Origin: Bradyrhizobiaceae bacterium
GTDB taxonomy: Bacteria > Pseudomonadota > Alphaproteobacteria > Rhizobiales > Hyphomicrobiaceae
Reading direction: 5' to 3'
DNA: 11,418 bases
NCBI GenBank assembly: GCA_947475855.1
Contig: CANJPN010000161.1
Coordinates: 1 to 11,418, forward strand
Part shown: piece by piece, positions 6,402 through 11,418 of the stretch
Layout of the letters: each line of letters opens with the position of its first letter
Numbering within the stretch: position 1 is the first letter of the stretch
Translations under genes and position numbers: made by a program
Notes under the pieces: model-generated
Databases searched by the model: none
Told to the model about the DNA's origin: nothing
The model's input: the letters and a program-made list of their open reading frames with translations, nothing else

Positions 6402-7547
6402 ATGACCAACCCGCTCACCGTCGTGTTCGCCGAGGAAGACACGCTGTTCCGCCTGATGGAGATGGCGCTGCTGCGCAAGCTGACGCCACAGGGCGAGAAG
6501 ACACTCACTTACTTCTTCGGCGCGGACTTCTCCGAACCGCTGGGCGTGCTGACCTCTATGGGTGACAGGCTCGGTCTGCCGCGCGACGTGAAGACCATCG
6601 TCTGCCAGAACGAAGCGGAGGTGGACGCCGCACTTCCGCACGCCGACGCCCTCGTACTCGAGCGTACCGAAATGCCCAGCGCGCGGATCGCAACCGCGGC
6701 CCCGCGCATAAAACTGATCCAGCAGTTCGGCCAGGACTCGCGCCATATCGACATGGCTGCCGCGAAGAAGCACGGCGTCACCGTCGCCGACCTCGTCCGC
6801 TTCTCGAGCCTGTCGTGCGCCGACCACATTACCGCGCTCGTTCTCGCCCTCGCGCGCAACCTGCTTCCAGCGCATCGGCGCGTGATCGCCCAGCGCGACG
6901 CAACGAAAGGTTCCGATTTCCCGGCCGATCCTCCGCGCAACAAGTTCAACTGGGGCCAGATCAAGGACATCCGCGTGCTCGCCGAGCACACCATCGGCTT
7001 CATCGGAATGGGCGAGAATTCCGGCATCGTGGCCCGGCGGCTGCGGGGCATGGGGCTGCGCGTGCTCTACTACAAGCGCACCCGCCTGACGCCGGAAGAG
7101 GAACAACGCCTCGGCGGCATCACCTACGTGCCGCGCTCGGAACTGTTGGAACAGTCCGACTTCGTCTCGATCCACGTGCCCTACGAAAAGGCGACCGAGA
7201 AGTTGGCGGACGCCGCCTTCTTCGCCGGCATGAAGAAAGGCGCGTACTACATCAACACATCGCGCGGCGGCACATGCGATGAGAAAGCGCTGTACGAAGC
7301 GCTGAAGAGCGGCCACCTCGGCGGCGCGGCCCTCGATGTCTACCGCTACGAACCCGTACCGGCGGACTGTCCGCTTCTCGATCTCGACAACGTCCTGTGG
7401 ACGCCGCACATGGCTGGCGGGCGACCGGAATTCATGGTGCGCGAAAGCGAGGACGTTCTGACCAATCTCGCGCGCGTACTGCGCGGCGAGAAGCCCGTTG
7501 GACAACTCTCACCGACGCGGATCGAACGCACGTCGATGCTGCAGTGA
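6402..7547 (+). CDS. D-isomer-specific 2-hydroxyacid dehydrogenase family protein
   Basis: A 381-residue cytosolic oxidoreductase that should interconvert a 2-oxo acid and a D-2-hydroxy acid with a nicotinamide cofactor. The catalytic triad is clear: Arg288 in NTSRGG, Glu317 in DVYRYEP and His336 in TPHMAGG. The Rossmann domain starts near 190 (TIGFIGMGENSG 197-208). Where relatives have GxGxxG the third Gly is Ser207 with Gly208 next to it. After the second strand comes YYKRTR (223-228) with Lys225 at the usual NAD-selecting acidic position, which favours NADPH as in glyoxylate/hydroxypyruvate reductases. The N-terminal part (1-100) is longer than usual and poorly recognisable. GAGGAA lies 5 bases before the ATG. 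It follows the CoA-transferase by 131 bp containing the palindromic repeat, so co-transcription is possible but attenuated. Context suggests it handles a hydroxy/oxo acid made or used by the ThDP enzyme. Family certain, substrate not. Confidence 0.9.
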   Translation: MTNPLTVVFAEEDTLFRLMEMALLRKLTPQGEKTLTYFFGADFSEPLGVLTSMGDRLGLPRDVKTIVCQNEAEVDAALPHADALVLERTEMPSARIATAAPRIKLIQQFGQDSRHIDMAAAKKHGVTVADLVRFSSLSCADHITALVLALARNLLPAHRRVIAQRDATKGSDFPADPPRNKFNWGQIKDIRVLAEHTIGFIGMGENSGIVARRLRGMGLRVLYYKRTRLTPEEEQRLGGITYVPRSELLEQSDFVSIHVPYEKATEKLADAAFFAGMKKGAYYINTSRGGTCDEKALYEALKSGHLGGAALDVYRYEPVPADCPLLDLDNVLWTPHMAGGRPEFMVRESEDVLTNLARVLRGEKPVGQLSPTRIERTSMLQ

Positions 7548-7568
7548 TGGCCTGACACGTGGGCCATC
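7546..7568. terminator. Hairpin between convergent genes, possible two-way terminator
   Basis: GATGGCC (7546-7552) pairs perfectly with GGCCATC (7562-7568) around a 9-base loop, inside the 36-bp gap between the convergent dehydrogenase and thiol oxidoreductase genes; its left arm overlaps the dehydrogenase stop codon. Position suits a shared terminator, but there is no T-run on either side. Confidence 0.35.
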
Positions 7569-7583
7569 TCAGGCTCGCAGCCG

Positions 7584-8240
7584 TCATTCCGCGTCGAGCC
7601 ATTTCTCCAGCGCATCGTTGAGGCCGTCGAGCGGGCGATAGCCGTTGGTGACGAGCAGATAATGGCCCGTCCCATCGCCTGCTAGCAGTGTCGGGAACCC
7701 GCGAATGCCCGCATTCTGCGCGGAGCCGAAATCGCGCTGGGTCATCAGCTTCGCCTCGTCCGAGATCATCTCGGCGAAGAACATCTCGCGATCGACGCCC
7801 GTCTCCGCCGCGACGTCCGCAAGAACACTATCCTTCGTGGTGTCGCGCCCTTCGGCATAGAATGCCCGCTGTACCCGCGCCTTATAAGCAAGCGCGAATT
7901 TTGGATTGAGAAGCCGCATCGTCACGACCGCCCGGCACGCGGGTTCCGTGTCGTAGATCCAGGCCTCGCGCGCCTTCAGGCTCTCGTAGTCGAACGGCTG
8001 CCCCGTCGCCTCCTGCACCTTTTGCCAGTACCCGGCGATGGTCGCCCGCTCCTCCGCGCTCATCGTCTTGGTGTTTCCGGCCCGCAACCCGCCCATCATG
8101 AGTTGCACAGGCAGTCGGTCGCCAAAATGATCCGCGATGTCCGCAATGACAGGGGCGAACCCATAGCACCAGGAGCACATGGGATCGGCGACATAGAGAA
8201 GATGCTTCTCCGGTACCCCTTCGGCTGGTGCGTCGGTCAT
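7584..8240 (-). CDS. DsbA/FrnE-like thiol oxidoreductase, cytoplasmic
   Basis: A 218-residue thioredoxin-fold protein of the DsbA superfamily. The redox motif CSWC is at residues 22-25 in the context DPMCSWCYGF, typical of FrnE-like proteins and the 2-hydroxychromene-2-carboxylate isomerase relatives. A helical insertion spans about 60-165, and the cis-proline loop GFPT (181-184) precedes the last strands. No signal peptide or membrane segment is visible, so it should work in the cytoplasm, probably in disulfide exchange or oxidative-stress protection rather than periplasmic folding. I start at 8240 because GGAGGAG lies 3 bases upstream and the sequence becomes family-like there. The frame stays open to 8591, but that stretch crosses the divergent acyltransferase gene and shows no family content. 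It is convergent with the dehydrogenase, with 36 bp between stops, so it is not part of the acyl-CoA operon. Fold certain, partner unknown. Confidence 0.87.
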   Translation of the reverse strand: MTDAPAEGVPEKHLLYVADPMCSWCYGFAPVIADIADHFGDRLPVQLMMGGLRAGNTKTMSAEERATIAGYWQKVQEATGQPFDYESLKAREAWIYDTEPACRAVVTMRLLNPKFALAYKARVQRAFYAEGRDTTKDSVLADVAAETGVDREMFFAEMISDEAKLMTQRDFGSAQNAGIRGFPTLLAGDGTGHYLLVTNGYRPLDGLNDALEKWLDAE

Positions 8241-8318
8241 TTGCTCCTCCATTTTTCCAGCACCCCAGGCAACCGCGGAAGTGGCGCTCATAGCCCAAGA
8301 CCAGAACGCTGTCTCCGC

Positions 8319-8349
8319 CAGACGCACGTCTGCGCCATTAACCAGGCGC
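8319..8349. promoter_or_regulatory. Two adjoining dyads between divergent genes
   Basis: In the 229-bp gap between the divergent thiol oxidoreductase and acyltransferase genes, CAGACG-CA-CGTCTG (8319-8332) is a perfect 6+2+6 dyad. It abuts GCGCC (8332-8336) and GGCGC (8345-8349), a 5-bp dyad with an 8-base A/T-rich spacer. Shape and place fit an operator controlling one or both genes, but short GC-rich dyads are common in such DNA. I see no clear -35/-10 pair beside them. Confidence 0.3.
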
Positions 8350-8469
8350 CTCCGCCCACCTAACCGCGCCCGCGCGCTGGCACTCGCTTTGCATTCGTCA
8401 AGGTCGCGGGATGCTTTGGGCCAAAAACCCCGAATTGCAAGCCAGACCGGGGTGACAAGGTAGCGGCAC

Positions 8470-9672
8470 ATGGCTGAGAGCGTCGAGAAGAGTTTTGGCA
8501 GCCGCACGGCAACACTGCTGGCCCGTCGCCCGGCGAAGATTGTCAAACGCAGCGGTTCCAAGCCGAACGCATTGCGGCAGGCGCTCTTCACTTCCCCCCG
8601 GCAGAACCGTCTTGCGGGCCTCGACCTTCTCCGTCTGTTCGCAGCGCTCGCCGTGGTCCTTTTCCATTTTGGCTATGCTGGTCCGACACGTGGCACCATG
8701 CACTCGTCGTTTCCCCTCCTCGCGGGCCCAGCCCAATACGGCTTCCTCGGGGTCGACCTGTTTTTCCTGATCTCAGGTTTCGTGATCGCGGCTTCGGCCC
8801 ATGGCCGTACCTGGCGCGAATTTGCGTTATCGCGGATACTCCGCCTCTACCCAGCCTATGCCGTCTGCATGACGGTAACGGCTGTCATGGTGGTGCTACT
8901 TGCGAATGGCACGCCGACCGTGACCACCAAACTCTGGCTCGCGAATCTCACCATGATCGCACCCGCGCTGGGCCAGCCCTTCATGGACGGTGCCTATTGG
9001 TCGATCGTGATCGAGATCATTTTCTATGGTTGGGTGGCCATCCTCGTCGCTGCCGGCATCTTCGAGCGTCGCCTGATGACGATACTCACCGTCTGGCTCG
9101 TGCTGGCATTCATTAATGAATGCTTCTTTCAGTCTCGTGCGATCCGCCTCGTGCTTTGCACGGAGTACGCAGCACTCTTCGCCAGCGGTATCCTGTTCCA
9201 ACGGCTCATGAGCGGCGAGCGGCGCAACATTGCGTGGCTGCTGCTGGGTTTCGCATTCGGGTTGGGCGCGATGCATGCCTTCGAGAACGCGCGGATCTTT
9301 GCCCGCATTTATGCCGACACGATCAGCTTCCCCGTCCTGACGCTTCTGCACGTCGGAATTTACGCGTTGTTCCTGGCTGGATTGGCGGCTTCTCGTTGGA
9401 TCCCCGCATCTTCCATCATCCTATCCATCGGCGCGCTCACCTACCCGCTCTATCTCGTGCATCAGCAGGTCGGATATCTGGTGATCGATACGCTCGCTCC
9501 CTCGACTGGGGTTGCGGTCGCTCTGGGCCTGACGCTAACGCTCTTGATTGGATTCTCTCATGCGGTGGCCAATTGCTTCGAGCCCGCTGCGCGCCACGTC
9601 CTCCGGCCCTTGATGGATCGGCTAGCCGCAGCCGACTGGGCAATCCGGTCGCAGTTTGGGCAAGCACGCTGA
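8470..9672 (+). CDS. Acyltransferase-3 family integral membrane protein (OafA/YrhL-like)
   Basis: A 400-residue polytopic inner-membrane acyltransferase. This family transfers acetyl or other acyl groups to surface sugars such as O-antigen, exopolysaccharide or Nod factors. Hallmarks are RLAGLDLLRLFAALAVVLFH (47-66), where Arg55 and His66 make the R-x10-H signature; YGFLGVDLFFLISGFVI (90-106); and SRILRLYPAY (121-130). About ten hydrophobic helices follow, ending with a YPLYLVHQ element (325-332). Residues 1-46 form a basic, non-hydrophobic N-terminal tail on the cytoplasmic side; this is longer than in many members, but no better start appears between it and the first helix. AAGG lies 9 bases upstream of the ATG. 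It is divergent from the thiol oxidoreductase and 129 bp upstream of malonyl-CoA decarboxylase, with no glycan genes nearby to reveal the acceptor. Family firm, substrate unknown. Confidence 0.9.
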   Translation: MAESVEKSFGSRTATLLARRPAKIVKRSGSKPNALRQALFTSPRQNRLAGLDLLRLFAALAVVLFHFGYAGPTRGTMHSSFPLLAGPAQYGFLGVDLFFLISGFVIAASAHGRTWREFALSRILRLYPAYAVCMTVTAVMVVLLANGTPTVTTKLWLANLTMIAPALGQPFMDGAYWSIVIEIIFYGWVAILVAAGIFERRLMTILTVWLVLAFINECFFQSRAIRLVLCTEYAALFASGILFQRLMSGERRNIAWLLLGFAFGLGAMHAFENARIFARIYADTISFPVLTLLHVGIYALFLAGLAASRWIPASSIILSIGALTYPLYLVHQQVGYLVIDTLAPSTGVAVALGLTLTLLIGFSHAVANCFEPAARHVLRPLMDRLAAADWAIRSQFGQAR

Positions 9673-9787
9673 TAAGCGCCTTCCTGTATTCCCATTTCCG
9701 GCCCCATTGGCGACAAACCACTCCGTCACCATTTCAGCACTATGATGATGGAGACGCGGGGTTGCGGAGCGCCGCCCCGGCGATCGC

Positions 9788-9804
9788 AGGAGTGGCTAGC
9801 CTTG
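9788..9804 (+). promoter_or_regulatory. Ribosome binding site deciding a TTG start
   Basis: AGGAG (9788-9792) lies 9 bases before TTG (9802-9804). The three in-frame ATG codons at 9742, 9745 and 9748 have no purine-rich site upstream, and the 20 residues they would add look unlike a decarboxylase N-terminus. This supports translation from TTG. Confidence 0.55.
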
Positions 9805-11199
9805 AACGTTTCGTTCCTCCAGGACCTGCTCAATTCTGTCGCCGAGCAAGGCCGGCAGTATCTCCCCTGGGCTCTGGGCGAGGAGGAGGATCTGCTGACG
9901 CTCGCCAAGGCCCTCGTATCGGGCCGTGGAGAAGCCTCCGGCGTTGCGATCGCCCGTGAGATCCTCGACCTCTGGCGCAGCCGCAATGCGGAAGACCGCC
10001 GCGCGTTCTATCGTTTTCTGTCCGAGGACCTCGAGCCCGAGCCTGAAGCAGTCAAGGCGATGGCAGAGGCTTACTTGGCCAGCCCCACGCCGCAATCGCT
10101 GTCTCGCCTTCAGCATGCCGTGGAAAGCCCGCGCCAGGAGTTCTTTCGCCGACTGAATCTTGCACCTGGAGCAACCGGCACCATCGTCGAGATGCGCCGC
10201 GATATACTGCGCGAGCTTCCCGCGATGCCCCAACTCAAGAACATCGACAACGACCTGCGCCATCTCCTGGTGTCCTGGTTCAACCGCGGCTTCCTCGTAT
10301 TGCGCCGCATCGACTGGAATACGCCGGCCGTCGTTCTGGAAAAGATCATCGCCTACGAGGCGGTGCACGAGATCAAGGGCTGGACTGATTTGCGCCGCCG
10401 GCTCGAACCGTCTGACCGGCGTTGCTTTGCGTTCTTCCATCCCTCCCTCGTCGACGAACCCTTGATCTTCGTCGAAGTCGCGCTGATGAACGAGACACCC
10501 GACGCCATCGAGCCCGTGTTGGCCGCACCCATCAAAGCGGGCAAACCACCAAGCCCGACGACAGCGGTGTTCTACTCTATCTCGAATTGCCAGGAGGGCC
10601 TGAAAAGTATCTCTTTTGGTCACTTCCTGATCAAACAGGTCGTAGATGAACTCGCGCGCGAGTTGCCTTCGCTGACAACCTACGTCACCCTTTCGCCTGT
10701 TCCGGGTTTCTCTCGTTGGCTCAATCGCACCGTTAGCGATGGCAAGGCGCCCGAGATCACCCCGCAGGAACGCGCCAGCCTATCCGGTCTTGCCGATGAC
10801 GCCTGGCTCAGCGAACCCAAACTCACAGAACGCCTCGAGGGCCCCATCCTCACGATGGCAGCGAAGTATCTCCTGACAGCCAAGGCGACCGACGGCCGCC
10901 CCGCCGATCCCGTCGCACGCTTCCACCTGGGCAACGGCGCTCGATTGGATCGCATCAATTGGCCAGCAGACCGCTCCGCGCGCGGCCTGCGCGAAGCGCA
11001 CGGCCTGATGGTCAACTATCGCTACGAGATCAAGGAGATCGAAGCCAATCACGAAGCTTTCGCCAACGCAGGGCGCGTCGCTGCATCCCGCCAGGTTCGC
11101 AATCTTATCAAGTCGCCCGACCGTCTTGCCGTGACGCAGCGCCTGCTTGGCGCTGCCCTGGAAGCCCCAGCAAGCCTGACAGGCACAAAAACGAAGTAG
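9802..11199 (+). CDS. Malonyl-CoA decarboxylase
   Basis: A 465-residue malonyl-CoA decarboxylase, which converts malonyl-CoA to acetyl-CoA and CO2. The N-terminal half (about 1-180) is the helical oligomerisation domain; the C-terminal half has the acetyltransferase-like (GNAT-type) catalytic fold. Family landmarks are FFHPSLVDEPLIFVEVAL (211-228), VFYSISNCQEGL (256-267, with the active-site Ser of the human enzyme's SIS motif), LSPVPGFSRWL (297-307), FHLGNGARLDRINW (374-387, His375 matching catalytic His423 of the human enzyme) and GLMVNYRY (401-408). Length agrees with rhizobial MatA (about 460). I place the start at TTG 9802 on its ribosome site; using ATG 9742 would give 485 residues. No malonyl-CoA synthetase or malonate transporter is adjacent here, so this is a solitary gene rather than a matABC cluster; it may clear malonyl-CoA from other sources. 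Its stop is 5 bp from the convergent YceI-family gene. Confidence 0.95.
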   Translation: MNVSFLQDLLNSVAEQGRQYLPWALGEEEDLLTLAKALVSGRGEASGVAIAREILDLWRSRNAEDRRAFYRFLSEDLEPEPEAVKAMAEAYLASPTPQSLSRLQHAVESPRQEFFRRLNLAPGATGTIVEMRRDILRELPAMPQLKNIDNDLRHLLVSWFNRGFLVLRRIDWNTPAVVLEKIIAYEAVHEIKGWTDLRRRLEPSDRRCFAFFHPSLVDEPLIFVEVALMNETPDAIEPVLAAPIKAGKPPSPTTAVFYSISNCQEGLKSISFGHFLIKQVVDELARELPSLTTYVTLSPVPGFSRWLNRTVSDGKAPEITPQERASLSGLADDAWLSEPKLTERLEGPILTMAAKYLLTAKATDGRPADPVARFHLGNGARLDRINWPADRSARGLREAHGLMVNYRYEIKEIEANHEAFANAGRVAASRQVRNLIKSPDRLAVTQRLLGAALEAPASLTGTKTK

Positions 11200-11204
11200 G
11201 TGTA

Positions 11205-11418
11205 TCAATCCGCCTTCGTGAACTCTGCTTCGATGCGGATCTCGACTTGGTCGGAAATCAGGGGCAGCCCTCGTTTGATGCCCCATCGGCTGCGTTCGAT
11301 CGTGGTGCTGGCGGAGAACCCGGACACCCACTTGCCCACATAGGCAGGATTGCTCGACGAAAACGGATGCTCGCCGGTGAAGTTCCACCGCGTCGTCAAC
11401 GTCACCGGGAGCGTCACA
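11205..11418 (-). CDS. YceI-family protein, 3' part only
   Basis: Only the last ~71 codons of this gene lie in the window; it runs off the right edge. The visible C-terminus matches the YceI lipid-binding lipocalin-like fold: GEHPFSSSNPAYVGKWVSGFSASTTIERSRWGIKRG is the characteristic late strand pair, followed by an acidic strand VEIRIEAEF and a short tail. YceI proteins bind isoprenoid lipids or fatty-acid derivatives, usually in the periplasm. The GTG at 11417 is an internal valine of the usual V-T-L-P-V-T-L strand, not the start. The gene is convergent with malonyl-CoA decarboxylase, 5 bp apart, with no terminator visible in the gap. Confidence 0.88.
   Translation of the reverse strand, partial: VTLPVTLTTRWNFTGEHPFSSSNPAYVGKWVSGFSASTTIERSRWGIKRGLPLISDQVEIRIEAEFTKAD

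Noticed and set aside
6357..7505. 382-codon minus-strand frame opposite the dehydrogenase
   Set aside because: It is nearly as long as the real gene, but the plus-strand product has the full Arg/Glu/His triad and a ribosome site while this one has neither.
8241..8591. N-terminal extension of the thiol oxidoreductase to 8591
   Set aside because: It would overlap the divergent acyltransferase start by over 100 bp, has no signal-peptide or family similarity, and a strong ribosome site fixes the start at 8240.
1..11418. CRISPR arrays, tRNA/rRNA genes, insertion sequences, defence or phage systems
   Set aside because: No direct-repeat/spacer pattern, tRNA-like sequence, transposase, integrase or defence-type protein appears on either strand.

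Overview
The window looks like chromosomal DNA of a high-GC alphaproteobacterium, most likely a Hyphomicrobiales member near the Bradyrhizobium/Rhodopseudomonas/Xanthobacteraceae group. This is inferred from the codon bias (G/C in third positions), the long shadow reading frames opposite nearly every gene, the gene types (solitary malonyl-CoA decarboxylase, tandem CaiB/BaiF CoA-transferase, YceI protein) and one intergenic palindromic repeat. No gene here gives a species-level identification.

Layout, left to right. Positions 1-286 are a comparatively AT-rich, gene-free stretch with several inverted repeats. A YpfJ-type membrane-anchored zinc metallopeptidase (287-1258, minus) follows. Positions 1414-7547 hold an acyl-CoA/2-hydroxyacid cluster: a crotonase-fold enzyme (1414-2247, minus) is divergent from a ThDP-dependent decarboxylase/lyase (2426-4090), an 11-bp-spaced tandem-domain family III CoA-transferase (4102-6270) and, after a palindromic repeat element, a D-2-hydroxyacid dehydrogenase (6402-7547). 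A cytoplasmic DsbA/FrnE-like thiol oxidoreductase (7584-8240, minus) is convergent with the dehydrogenase. Divergent from it are a membrane acyltransferase-3 protein (8470-9672, plus) and malonyl-CoA decarboxylase (about 9802-11199, plus). The 3' part of a YceI-family gene (11205 to the right edge, minus) ends the window.

How the genes may work together. Pairing a ThDP carboligase/decarboxylase with a family III CoA-transferase resembles the oxalate pair Frc/Oxc and the logic of 2-hydroxyacyl-CoA lyases. Adding a D-2-hydroxyacid (glyoxylate/hydroxypyruvate-type) dehydrogenase and a crotonase suggests catabolism of an organic acid through CoA thioesters and a 2-hydroxy or 2-oxo acid. The substrate cannot be read from sequence. 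Several catalytic positions depart from the best-known relatives: MenB/BadI Asp and Tyr are absent from the crotonase; the first CoA-transferase domain has Glu for the catalytic Asp; and one active-site His of benzoylformate decarboxylase is Ser in the ThDP enzyme. This cluster is the best candidate for undescribed biochemistry in the window. The other genes look like ordinary housekeeping or envelope functions.
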